Below, one piece after another: positions 11,238-22,745 of a stretch of 64,000 bases of DNA. Origin of the DNA: Psilocybe azurescens. Taxonomy: Eukaryota > Basidiomycota > Agaricomycetes > Agaricales > Agrocybaceae. The translations under genes were made by a program, and so were the position numbers. The DNA lies in the NCBI GenBank assembly GCA_023853785.1, contig JAJIRX010000488.1, forward strand, positions 158,637 to 222,636. Direction: 5' to 3'. Below the pieces are notes generated by a model. That model was not told where the DNA came from, ran no database searches, and worked only from the letters and a program-made list of their open reading frames with translations. Within the stretch, counting starts at the first letter, position 1, and the number at the start of each line of letters is the position of its first letter.

Positions 11238-13299
11238 AGGTAGGTCGCTGCAGTATCGAGGCGTGGAAACCTGAGAAATTAGAATGAGGGGCCATTTGAA
11301 ATAGGAAAGCTTTTACTGACATTCGTGCGGACTACGGACATAAATCTCTTCATGCAGCTTGCCCGGTATCAAGGGATGGAAGCGCTTAAAATATAACAAC
11401 ACCTGCTCCAGAAATGCTCCCGTGTCCTATGGCTGCGTGACAGGGGCATATGGCATATATACCAGTAGGTATGACCGGGTACGTAAAACGGGAGGCAGTA
11501 GACCTTTCTCCGGGATCATGATAATATGGCTTCGTGAGAGCTTGAGGAACCTTGGACATCCTGAAATATCTGCGGTATTCCGTCTGGACAAAGCTTAAAT
11601 CACTTCTTCTTAACTGTGAAATGCTTATAAATTCGTGTGATGCCTCAAGATAGCCAAATAATGTTTGTATTTATCACAAATTGAAAAGACCCGTCTTTGA
11701 ATCACTGAGGCGGAAGAGTAGACTTGATCGACGTCCTTGTCGCCGGTCAACTACTGCACTCCTGACGCCAAGAGTAGGGTGTCACGGATAAATTTGGATA
11801 TTTATATAGGATATATCATTACTTCAGACTGCGGAATCAGGACTGCATGTAGACTCTTTTTCGAACACCATCATATTCTTGTGATATTCTCACAGACTGA
11901 CGAGGGAGGCCGGTTGTTATTGACCGGTGTTAACATTGCAATCAAACAACCTTCGCCGTTTTTCTTGGCAGGAGGTGCGGGGACTTCAACGATATTTTGC
12001 TCCGTAAAATGATGAAACAAGCTGAGGATCTACGTGCAAGACGAGTCTATCTGCTACTAGCGACGGAACCGACTATGAGGACTCCTGAAAAGAAATTGAC
12101 TCGTCCCTTAAAGAAGCTTTTTATATGAAATTTTCATATACAAGACCTACCAACTGAAGTTAGTGACTGAATTTCGAAGAGATAGATGTTTGGGTGGCAT
12201 GACCTCTGGCAAGACCTGACGGTTATAGATTATATTTACCAAAATACACCATCTTCTCATGGCACTGCCTAGTTTTCCAGGTTGACGCCACCAAACATAT
12301 TTTTCCCTGGTGAAATGATATCGACATTGACCATTTAGTCCTTGTGCGTCGAGCTGAAACAACTTAGTTTTACCTCATCTTTGGGTTTGTTCTAGTTGAA
12401 AATTTTCTTTCAGTTAGAATCTTGTGATCGAGGCAGCTGACGTCACATTTATCTGATCTCCTAACTTGCCTTACCCCCTAACTCTATTATAGCAGATAGC
12501 TTAAGTTGCCGTTTCATTGGATGCGAGGATACGGGTTCAAAGTGAACCCGGAGGAGACTTGGTTAATCTTACTTCCCGATTGCGCGCTGCTACCCTTCGT
12601 TTTCAACTTCATCTGCGAATAGATCGGTCAATTTCATAAGATGTGATGATATACGCTCCAAATCATAGAAATGGTATTACTTGATGCTTATGAACATGAA
12701 TCCAAGATTGCTCATTCATAAGAATTGATCAATAATCCGTCTTAGTGCGGCAATAAGGTGTGAGACATGGCAAATTTTTCTAACCACGGTATTCGAGAAT
12801 TGAAAGGCTCCAGGACACGCGTTGGAATCGACTTCGAACTGTGAAATCAACCGAAATACCCGGCATGAAATGAAGTCCCTTACTGACTCCAATGGTTCCC
12901 GTCTGATTCTCCATTTGCGCCTTCCATGACTCATTAGCCATCTGGACGTAAGAATCAAAGTATGTACACGAGTACCAGAAACGCAGTGCAAGGATGGGAA
13001 CTCATGTGCATCTCTGTCAACAGGTAATACGTACCAATATTGCTGTATCCTATTCGTCTGTCTCCCTGTCTATTCAGCGAGTGACCATTCTTGGTATCTG
13101 ATGACATTCTTTTGGAGAATCGCCGAACACCTCCATTTGAATCAATGCATGAAATTACTAGCCATTCAATCTTGGAATAGCATGTCCTGTAGATATCCCG
13201 AACGAAAAGATCGTTAAATTCTGTATACTGGAGGCTGAAACAGGTACCTAGCGGCATGACTGAGAAGGAGGAGGATCTCGTTTACGGAACAAACACATC
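11238..13299. other. Gene-poor stretch
   Basis: Short open frames exist on both strands (notably minus-strand frames around 12716-13257), but none shows a recognisable domain or a consistent exon chain. A GGGTTCA..TGAACCC inverted repeat occurs near 12533-12550, and TATATGAAA/TTTCATATA near 12122-12140. No RNA gene was found. Confidence 0.45.
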
Positions 13300-13341
13300 G
13301 GACACCGTACGGCGTACGGTTCCCCGGACGGTCCGGTGTCC
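13300..13341. repeat. Compound palindrome
   Basis: An outer inverted repeat GGACACCG (13300-13307) / CGGTGTCC (13334-13341) encloses the inner palindrome ACCGTACG-GCGTACGGT and a second GGAC/GTCC pair. The whole can fold into a G+C-rich cruciform in an otherwise A+T-richer region. Function is unknown; a protein-binding site or the end of a small element are possibilities. Confidence 0.6.
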
Positions 13342-14755
13342 TCACGAGTGTGTGCCTCTACCCACTGTGACACAGAGGTGACACACTCTCGACACGCTCT
13401 GTTCATCGAGCTCATCGAGCTCACCGCTCTTCACAAGGTGCGCAGCGCCGCAGAGCTATCAAAATCCGGTCCATGTCAAGCGCGTCGGTATGGCAGACAA
13501 TAGATGCTTTGTATATAAATACAGAAAACTAAAGTCGGCACGGAGTATCAGCATTAAAGTTCGTTCTCTTGAATTATCTTCTAGGATGGCCCATACGCAA
13601 TGTGTGCATTAGAGGTACTACGTACCAGTGCGCGCAAAGACAAAACGACCTGATTTAGAGTGTACACTTTGACAGGGCCCAATTACTAGGTCGTATTTTT
13701 GGCTGTGCCATTATGGTTTTCTTAGGTACACTGTGATTTACACTGATAAGAAATATATATCGATAAAGTCGAGGTATGACTGCATGTGGTGCACAACATC
13801 TGAGTCTGGGAAACTGTGAACGTTTGAACTGTGAAGGTGACCACCAACGAGCAACCGATGAGTGAATGGAAGAGGTATAAATGGACAAGTCGGGATATCA
13901 CAGCCAGTCACAAACCCCGCAACCCAATGAGGGCCTACCCCCAGTACGGCAACTGGTATGACGGAAAGTAGGGCCTTCATATGTTTCCGTAAACGAGATC
14001 TTCCGTGGAGACATAAGATTCCGCAAAGGCTCGCCGGCGGGATAAAGCTGAAAATAGATGTGCATTTTGATCGCTAAGTTTCAATTATCTGTCTTGTGAC
14101 CCATACTTAGCACCCATGAAGAAAAAATCAATTCAACGCAATGGGGAAGTTATTTCCTTTGTGCCCTACTTGGGAGTCAAAGAACTCTGATTTTTAAGCA
14201 AAGCTTAAAGGGCCTTGAGAATCGTCATGCAGAGTTTATGTTTCAAGATTTGAAATATTACTTGCTAAGATGTGTTATCGTCGTTAAGACGAAAGCAGCC
14301 ATCCAAACAGTGGAGTATATATTTCCGAGCGTGCTACTTAAGCAACCACGAGTACAAGTAAAAAATAATGAGACGAACAGTAAGATGAATCATAAGAGAG
14401 ATAAAGTAATACGACTCTATATGAGTCGCAAATGCCGTACAACCAATGTACAGCATAAGCTCTAGAGGGTAATGATCAGGGGTGTAGTGTGGAAAAAGGA
14501 AGGATATAGGTAAAGTGTACATGAGATCGAACCCAGGATAATAAATGAAAAGATAAATTGATAATACAGTCGACGCCGATAAATGCCGAAATGGGATTGG
14601 TGGACGTTGCTTTCCGATTTGAGTCAATGAGAGAGAGAGAAAAGATAGAAATACAGAAGAGGCAGAGGCATAATGGGATAGAGTTGTCCACGGGAAGAGT
14701 GAAGCAGTAATCGTCAGAGAGAAATGTCAAACTATAAAAAAAAAAAACATTTGGG
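13342..14755. other. Gene-free stretch, 3' of the zinc-finger gene
   Basis: A minus-strand frame of 80 codons from 13980 begins with a hydrophobic, signal-peptide-like stretch (MKALLSVIPVAVLG), but it has no further support. A TATA-like element lies at 13512-13520. The region 14620-14740 is purine-rich. No other feature is recognised. Confidence 0.4.
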
Positions 14756-16227
14756 CTAGATATTTTCATCAGCTGCAGGCCTAGAAACGACTTCATCTGT
14801 GGGGGTCAGTGGCCCCTCCAAGTATTCGACCCAAGAGTTGAAGTACGCTGGCGCTGTGGAGAAATCAAACGGGCACTCCTCCACTTCCACAACCCAGGGG
14901 ATTTCCTGCTCGACGGCGACGTTCGTGTAACATCCATCGTAATGGCCCGCGACGTCGAATGCGTCGAAGGTCATCAAGGGGATGTTTTCGTCCGTGTGTT
15001 CGGCTTTGAGTAACGGATAAGACGTCGGCCAGAAAGCATCGTCAATCATCGAAGCAGTTGCAAGGTACTCATCAACGGACAGCAAAGCTGGGTCGATTGT
15101 CAAGCATTCCTCAAGCATACTTACGTCCATGTCGTCGGAGGGAACAGAGGGGATGACAATGTCGGAAGATAGATAGTCGGAATCCTTGAAACCGATAGCT
15201 TGATATCCAGGGGCGGATTGTACGGTGTACGAAGGGAATTGAGGGTACGCCTGGTCGATGGCGGTTTGACACTCAACCTTGGAGTCGCCCCGTTTTTGTT
15301 GGGTATTCGCGGCAATCTTTAGGTCTGCGAGCATTTCAAGGGTGAAATATTGATGATCGGAAGTCATGTATTGAATGCGTCTGGAGGCCCGAGCAGCATT
15401 TTCTCGTTGAATGACCGAAATATCCGGAAGTGAGAAATCCGACGAGGAAGAGGAAGAATAGGACGGTGTTGGGGAAACTGATCGAGAGGAATCCGTGTCC
15501 GAGTCGCTAACATCGGAGAGATCAGAGAGGTCAGAGAGTGTATCGGCTGCAGGGGTGGAAACGGAGCTGGATGTCGACCCCATTGGGAAGCTTGCAAACT
15601 GAGTATAGCTTTCGCGTGGCATGCCCTCCTGTGCCGAGATTGTGCGACGGACGGTCATAGGAACGCAGGAAGGGACGTGTTCCTTGGGCTTTCGTGCTCT
15701 GCGTGCAACCTGACGGGGTTTGTACTGGTGTCGTGCTACGCGGTGACGGTGAAAGCGGGAAGGATCGTGACATTTATAGGAGCAATCTGGGCATTGCTTA
15801 TTCGCTCCCGCACTAGAATAACTATTAGCGAGCGTTGCTAGGGTCATTGAATTTTCTTACTGTCCGTCAGTGTGCACCTTTAGACCTGATGCCGTGTGCG
15901 ACGAGAATCTGCAATTAGCTTCTGGGCAAAAATGCGTCCTAAGAGAATTGTAAGAGAACAAGGTCAGCAAAGAAACAATAAAGAAAAATCCATATAGGAA
16001 GAAAACAAAATCACTCACCTTGGGCCATGGGTATTTAAATGGCGTTTCATGTCGGAGGCGCGATTAAGAACCCTGCCACAGACAATACAAGGAGCGCTGG
16101 GTTCGGCCTGAAAGGAGGACAATAACGGATAAGTCACATGATAAGACCTGAATGAGAAAACACGTGCGCGAACTGACCTTTTGCGATCTCGTCGAGTGGC
16201 ACTTGGAGCGGACCGGACTGCAGGCAT
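14756..16227 (-). CDS. C2H2 zinc-finger transcription factor with long acidic/Ser-rich tail
   Basis: This is a probable DNA-binding nuclear regulator. Spliced exons give three consecutive C2H2 fingers: CIVCGRVLNRASDMKRHLNTH, CPEANCRFSS...VHTDGH and CPDCSYKC...HRVARH. A basic stretch (ARRARKPK), possibly a nuclear localisation signal, follows. The last exon (15812-14756) adds a Ser/Asp-rich low-complexity region (about LSDLSDLSDVSDSD) and an acidic C-terminus that could activate transcription. Exon 2 is 16107-16019 and exon 3 is 15938-15861. The first intron is ambiguous: the strong GTCAGT donor at 16177 breaks frame, while a weaker GTTCGC donor at 16170 keeps it and yields about 426 residues. 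Target genes are unknown. The nearest neighbours are several kb away, so a cluster-regulator role is speculation. Confidence 0.85.
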
Positions 16228-17998
16228 CGCAAGTGAGAGGAGGTAGGTATTGATAGAGAGTTAGGTAAGTTGTATGAGGTTAGACTTTCGTCCTTAGAGG
16301 AATACAATTTAGATTCGGGTCGGGACGACTTGAATCGAGCTGAGAGATGTCAAAGATGATGTCCATCCACCCTGCCAATCGCTCAAAACTTATACAGAAA
16401 AAAAAGTAGGTGGATTGGTTTCGCTTAAGATGCTGGTAATTACCATATTAGACCGTTCTGAAGTACACTTGCCCTGCGAGGGAAAAGTGATGTGCGCAAA
16501 GACCATACATGGTAACAGAAAAAAAAAAGTCTTAGCCAATCCGCCCACTGCCACCGATTTTCTAAACTTACTGAGTATAGAAGGTGACTCAAGGTGACAT
16601 AGTGAAGGACCAAAGTATTCTCGGCTTTTTTCAACACATGATTGATTATAGGACCCCTGAAAGTACACTTGGAACCCAGATACAAAAAGTCCAAATTTTG
16701 CGCGGAAGGCTATGGTCAATTTATATCTGGATTACTCAAAATCTTACTGAAATCTCTATTTACACTTTTTCGGCGCTACGATGCCTATTTTTCCCTCAGC
16801 GAGTGGAAACTGAAATTAAGAGCCGAGACGATGGACAATGAACCAATTTGGCCCACAGCCCATCTACAAGCAGGTCTTGTGTTCAATTCACCGACCTGCA
16901 CCTAATTTTTTCCAGAACTGGAACTGGGTTGGTTGGCTGGTCCTAATTTCCATCCGTATTGGGATCTGGGTTCGAAATGTAGTTTCAGGGGTCCTCTGAG
17001 ATTGTACGACCATGGAGACCGACAAGGAGTGGCACAAAGAGAGATTGGACTGTTAAGGAAGGTCTCTTGTTGTATTATATTTGTTCAAATTTTACGAGTC
17101 CCAGATCTAAAATCGAACTCTGCAAGGGCGGAGGTATCAAAAGTAAATAGACATGATGGTAATTTTAGACTTTGACACCCGTACACTCAGTTTAGCGCTG
17201 TACGTAACTTTTCCAGGAGTCAGAATAGAATCGGATTGACCCACAAAAATCAATATAACTGAAAGCACGTGATACACTATTAGATAACAGATTGGATAAC
17301 GCTGGTCAAGATCCCAATAGGTCCAGACGGAGCCCAGTTGGGTCCATGCTCGGCCGCCAGTCAAAACATGCCAGTCTATGGATCGGGGTAGATGTCCAGT
17401 CGTTAGACCTACGTGTGCGGCTTTAACAAGAATATGATGTAAGCACATTTTTTGCAGCGCATTTTTGCCAGTGACCAACCGCGCGACAAGTTGACCGTCT
17501 CGCCTGTCATATCATTTTTGGAGGTTGTTTGCGAAGTGGAAGAGGAATATTATGAAGTCAGTACAATTAGTGGATCTACTTGAGGACCATCTTGGAGGTA
17601 AGAAGGTCACAATTGAAGCATCTGTCGAGTACGATGTAAGTATACCCTGATTATGACAGTTAAACAAAAACACTTGGAGACTCTTACTTTAGGCGGAGAG
17701 GTCGCTGAGTGGAGTCAACGTCATCTGACGATAACAACCGGGCTCATTTCTCTGCGTATTGCATGGAGCCCGGAAATAAGTTTGCATTTCGAACACAAGA
17801 ATTCATTGTATAAAGAGATACCAGCAAAAAAAATAATGAGGCCATGTTTACAAAGTTAATCATAGAAGCGCGAGTGCGACGATGCAACGGCCCCAGAAGG
17901 AAAGTTCAGTTCGATAAATACTCGGCATCCTACGCGTCGTCATGCATAAATCAAAAAAATATACTCTTTACCAATTCCTTACTTTTTGCTCTTTACTT
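16228..17998. other. Repeat-bearing intergenic stretch
   Basis: No gene is supported. The segment carries an imperfect inverted repeat pair (listed separately) and further partial copies of the same motifs (for example GATCCCAATA around 17309), suggesting a decayed small transposon or MITE. Several short frames here are accidental. Confidence 0.45.
16650..16999. repeat. Imperfect inverted repeat pair, arms about 35 bp
   Basis: The left arm (about 16650-16685) contains AGGACCCCTGAAA and GAACCCAGAT. The right arm (about 16963-16999) contains ATCTGGGTTC and TTTCAGGGGTCCT, the reverse complements with a few mismatches between them. About 280 bp of non-coding DNA lies between the arms. The arrangement resembles a MITE or the internal stem of one; no target-site duplication was established. 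Confidence 0.55.
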
Positions 17999-18896
17999 TC
18001 AGATGACGCCAGGAATAAATTTGCGCGGGACCCTGGCCGCGTACTGATCCCACTGCGCACCAAACGTGTCTTTCAGCACTTGATCCTCCGCTCGCAATCG
18101 TATGCACATCCCACGAAAGGCGAACATGCATTTTGAACACCCAAAAGCACGCGACGATAAAGCCTATCGGTGTCCGGACGCCGTGTTCAGCCGTCCACGT
18201 TCCTGGAGCACCCAGAACAAGTGTAGCGCCTCCGAGAGTTAGGTAGACTCCCGTGTAGCTTGGATGCCGTACCCATGCGTATGGGCCATGTGTAACAAGC
18301 TCGTGTTTGGGTCGAATAGTGATCTCAAAAGTGAAAAAGGGACCAAGCGATCTAAAACACCTGTGTCGATGGAAGGAGAAAGTATCAGCAGGTTTATGTA
18401 GGGAAGGGCACGACCTATTTACCATGTACGCAGAACAGCTGCTACAATAGCTGATATTCCTCCAACTATCATTACGGCATGGACCCCTTCAAATGAAGAT
18501 GTGGAAATCTTTCCGGCACCGCCACTCCTCACATGTTCGAAGGAAAGTTTATAGTAGATGAAACGAGACAGTTCAAGACGATATTTAAGACGTTGACGAT
18601 GACGCCCATCCAGACCATGCACTGCAAAACCAAACGTATAAGACAAGCAAAGCAAAGAAAATAAACATTGCTAAACTAACTTTACTGCAGTAGGTAATAG
18701 ACTGCACGAATCGCTCAAACAAGGTTTCTGTCCCTTCGGTTCCCGAGCAGCACTCGTCGCTTTTGACAGATGGGTTTGGGGGAGACAATGAGAGGTGCAC
18801 GGATACTGCGGTGCCAAGAAGTAGGCAGATGTTCATCGAGGATGCGATCCATGCAGCATCTATAAAATCGCGGTATGCGACAAGTGGAAGAGCCAT
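17999..18896 (-). CDS. Isoprenylcysteine carboxyl methyltransferase-like membrane protein, probable frameshift
   Basis: ICMT enzymes methylate the C-terminal prenylcysteine of CAAX proteins in the ER membrane. The diagnostic segment is LVTHGPYAWVRHPSYTG, with the RHPxY motif of this methyltransferase family, preceded by CFRSLGPFFTFEI. A C-terminal block (RLRAEDQVLKDTFG, then QWDQYAARVP) ends at the TGA at 17999. N-terminal hydrophobic helices are seen from the ATG at 18896 (MALPLVAYRDFIDAAW) and around MVWMGVIVNVLNIVLN. The exon joining between about 18530 and 18490 is unresolved. A one-base shift near 18114-18118 separates the RHPxY exon from the C-terminal block. The substrate could be a prenylated peptide; basidiomycete genomes often carry several such paralogs, and a pheromone-processing role is only a possibility. 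Confidence 0.75.
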
Positions 18897-20928
18897 CGGG
18901 CTGAGACTATTCGCGTTCAAAGTGGCAGTAAACGAGGCCCCTGACCAGAGAGAGGAAGGGGAAAGAGAGCGAGTGAGCGAAAGTTTTAGACTGCAAAGAT
19001 GAGGGGACGAGATGAAAATTCTCGAGTCCGACCACAGTGGACTCTTCCTTATAACTTTGTGCATCGCAGCAGTAATCCAATCGAATAGACGCAGCCGTCC
19101 GTGTTCTGATTGCGTCAAAACCAAATCAAACCCACCCGACCGTCGGTTTGACTATCCTTGACCCTATTCGTCGATTCTTAGTTACTTCCGTTTCGTTCAA
19201 GTCAACGGCGAGGGCCCGGTGAGGGTCGAGAGCTCATACGACTTGCCTACAACCGTGACGCGGTGTCAATTCGAGGTGGGTTCGATTTCTATTCTTGTTT
19301 GGGGTGTGTTTTGGGCCATGGTCCAGTACCCTCACAGCAATGTGGATCTGAGAAGGGGTTATGGTCGACTTCATAGCACATAACGAGCATTGGGGTCTAA
19401 TGCTTTCCTTGTGCGAGCATGTACCAGATTCTCAAGTCCAGTCCAGTCCTTAGGCCGGCTCTCGCCTTCTTCATCCCACGATTCTCCATCTGGTTCGACT
19501 TCTTGAAGAAAGTATTAGACTTATCCGCGTAGACTGTCAGGCAAATAGACTCATAAGTACTTCATCAGCTCCGCGAGAAGAGTTGGGAAATACTGTATAG
19601 AAGTATCTAAACACGGTGATTGTGAAAATCGATCGCACTGGAACTGATAGTTTGGAGAGTGTCAATACGCTTTATGCAAGTCTTGTAACCCCTAGCGCCT
19701 AGAATCCGTGTCAGCATCGCTGTGTTTCGATCATGCTTGGCCCTCCATCCCCATAGTCGAGGCTCGTCAAAGTGGTTCGATTGGTCTAAAAGGTTACAGT
19801 TCCTCGAAAATGAAAAAATGCTGGGTGACGTCCTCGGTCGGATTCACCGCGTCGACGTCAGCGGAGGGAGGAAAAAGTAGCATGTATATGACAGGCATAG
19901 CGGAAGAACGCCCGAACGTAAGTACAACGTCATTGTTGTTCCTAGTTTGCAGAACGGCTCGCCGTGTATATGATCGCGGAGGGAGAACTTGTGCGACCAG
20001 CCGAAAAGTTGGTCCTGGGGCTGAATGGTTTTGCTGTGTCCGTTACTTGTGCGCATCGTACACATCATGTTGACTAGCTTTAACCTTCGAAACTAGGCCT
20101 CCAAACCGCCGGCAAGGGGTCTCACTTCACCGTCCTTAGTTGATTAGAAGTGACCAAGGACGTGAAACGTGTACCTGGAGGTACCGCGGCATCGAGGAAT
20201 GCATGAAAGGCAAATTGCTAGACGAAAGCTTTGAGAGAGGAAGAACGTGTCACAGGATCAAGGATCCTAAAGTCTGGAGCCAATTGGGGGCTAATCGAGA
20301 TTATCGACGTAGAGGCGTGACCTGACTCAATTCGAGGGTTCAGAGGAGCCTGAATCGCTTTCCGCCCGGTACTCGTTGATATCGATATCGATATCGACAC
20401 AGCGATAAAAACATACCAAATCGAGACGGGTATGCGAACATTCGCCCCGGTATGGTTTAAAACGTCGGACCGTTCACGACAAGGCCCTAACCCAACGTAA
20501 CAACGCTTGCTTCGTAGAGGCGGATATAGATGCTTATTATACACACGATCCTGCGTCTCATCTCCGCCAGTCCAGTGTCCTGCAAATTTGAACTGAACCA
20601 TTCGACATGACATCAATCCTTCATCGATTAGAGACGTTGGCCCAGTGTTGGAGATATTTTTACGATTGTCATCTTGAGGAGGATCATGAGGAGAATCTCC
20701 TTGCCCTGTCTATGTAAACACATGAGCCTTCGAGAAGTGGCGATGACACTGGAATGCAAGGTGACGGCACGAAATGGGCCTTCCGGGAAGTAACGGTCCG
20801 CTAGAAATATTTGGTATAGGAAATGTTGGCAATGAGGGCAATGATTGAACGACATATCCAGTCTTGTGATGATCGCGAATTTCAGTGCGTTTTGAGCTAA
20901 GCGTCGCGGAAAACGTTGATATCCACAG
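18897..20928. other. Gene-free stretch
   Basis: Between the divergently oriented ICMT-like and SGNH genes no coding frame has recognisable domains. A short GATATC tandem repeat occupies about 20378-20397. The right end is the promoter region of the SGNH hydrolase. Confidence 0.5.
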
Positions 20929-20929
20929 A

Positions 20930-20937
20930 TATAAATA
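20930..20937 (+). promoter_or_regulatory. TATA-box candidate of the SGNH hydrolase
   Basis: TATAAATA lies about 45 bp before the ATG at 20979 in the right orientation. Inferred from position only. Confidence 0.4.
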
Positions 20938-20978
20938 TTCTAATCCCAAAGAAACTTAACATCAGCGAAGCCCCCAAG

Positions 20979-22156
20979 ATGTCAAGTCAGAAGGCACTAC
21001 GCACACTGAACTTGACCATCGTCGCCGCCCTAGCCATATCTTCTACCTCTGCCTACGGATTGACAAAAAATCCTCTTGGTCCATCACAGATATCGGCCTT
21101 CGTGCCGTTTGGAGACAGCTACACCGACACATTTTCTCCGTCAAATGGAGGCACTGCTTGGCCGGTTTATGCAGTCGGGATACGCCGGCGAAAAACAGCA
21201 CTGTTTCCGTTTGCACGTTCAGGAGCGACATGCTCGAATAACATCACGTCGAGACCATTTCCTAGTGTTTTCGAGAGCCAGCTGCCTTTATGGGAACAAG
21301 AGAAAGCGAATGGAACTCTGGGGTATTTGGGAAAAGCAGGCGAGAGAAAGGGGCAAGATGATGCTTTGTATTTCTTGTGGATAGGGACGAACGATGTCGG
21401 TGATAATGGGCTGCTGACAGGTCATGGAGCCCTGGAGTGAGTTTGGTGGATGTCACTGCGTGTGCCGTGGATTGGGTTAAGGTGATGTATGCCAATGGGG
21501 GCAGGAATTTCATGTTCGCCAATGTGCGTTTTACATGTTCCTAAAGAGATGTTCAAAGCTAAGTGTTATTGTCCTTCTTGAATAGATGATTCCATTGCAA
21601 CGTACCCCACTATATTCGGCCAATTCCTACTTAAACCATTACTGGACTGCGCAGAGAAATACAACGGAATGGAACATCATGATGACTGAGCTTGTGCTTT
21701 CTGGTAACGAGTTGATGAGATTGATGCTGCAAGGCCTGCTTCCCGGTCTGGATGGTGCACATCTCGGTATGTGGTTCTCTGATACGTATGGGACGACATT
21801 GAGAAGCGCAATAGGCATTTTGGACACTCATGGCTTGTTCAACGACATGCTGGACCGGCCTGCACTTTATCTGAATGGAACAGCACCACTAAATACCACA
21901 GGAGCCGTGAAGTCGTGCATATATCAGCTGAACGAGCCAACTTCAGACACAGGGGATTGTACGATTGCCCAGGGTGGCGATAGGGACAGCTTTGTTTGGT
22001 GAGTGTCAAAATATCGTAGAGCTTGCAACATTTGTTTTAATTCGTCGTAGGTTCGACGAGTTGCATCCAAGCGAGCAATCGGGTCGCGTAGTAGCAAGAG
22101 AGGTTGCGAAGGCTATAAGGGGCCAGGAAAGTCCTTGGATGAGTTGGCTGATTTAA
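20979..22156 (+). CDS. Secreted SGNH/GDSL hydrolase, CE16 acetylesterase-like, one frameshift
   Basis: This is a predicted extracellular esterase that removes acetyl groups from carbohydrates or related substrates. The start at 20979 gives an N-terminal signal peptide (TIVAALAISSTSAYG). Block I is FVPFGDSYTDTF with the nucleophile Ser, block III is WIGTNDVGD, and the catalytic Asp-His pair is FDELHPSE. Introns are 21524-21585 and 21999-22050. The three exons sum to 1064 nt, one short of a multiple of three. The break is at about 21434-21437, where GAGTGAG reads into a stop while the next frame continues as VSLVDVTACAVDWVKVMY, a conserved part of the family. One missing base therefore interrupts an otherwise complete protein of about 354 residues. 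Confidence 0.85.
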
Positions 22157-22745
22157 ATATATACGCTGCTTCATAGTATTTCGGACAGTGCTAGTGACCG
22201 TGTAATCGGCTGCCAAAGTCAGTACCGTAGGACCTAATCAGTAAGAAAAATAAATCAGTCCGCAGATTTTTCCTTTTTACGAGACTTTACCTATTGGCCT
22301 TGCTAACTCGAAGTGAACGAAACTCTAGCTATCTGTTAGGAATGTTAAGATATAGGATTTATACGATAAAGCGTATATCAATCTACATACCACTTGTGCT
22401 TCAGTCACTGCTACATGATAGAGCCTTTTTCCAACTAGTGACATACATTCTTGAGCTCTGTCGATCTTTGAATGCGGGCCAAGTCATACATCGCGTTTGT
22501 TAAAGATCATTTTCTTGCCTTAGATGATGGCGTGGACGAAAGAGGGATGGACAGTGATGGACAGCCACTGGTCCACGACCGCGCACCGGAGTTTGCCACG
22601 CGACCACGCCGACCAGCCTGCTTCACCCTTACCGTCACTTGATTACGACCAACGAGCTCACTGAGCCCATCGATCTCTCTATAACCAATCGTCGGACAAG
22701 AAGGGAGGCGCCATTCGATACAAGGGAGAACAATAGATATCTACG
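22157..22745. other. Intergenic region between two plus-strand genes
   Basis: No coding frame is supported. It should hold the SGNH gene terminator and the promoter of the VHS-GAT gene. The part nearest the latter (22510-22740) is richer in G+C. Confidence 0.5.

Noticed and set aside
12530..12555. GGGTTCAAAGTGAACCC looked like a tRNA T-arm
   Set aside because: It is only a short palindrome; no matching A box, acceptor stem or anticodon arm of correct spacing occurs nearby.
13738..13980. Small secreted protein candidate (MKALLSVIPVAVLG...)
   Set aside because: A signal-peptide-like start alone is weak evidence; the remaining sequence lacks cysteine pattern or splice support.
20378..20397. 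GATATC tandem repeat as an operator array
   Set aside because: Three to four units of a 6-mer is a simple sequence repeat; there is no supporting context.
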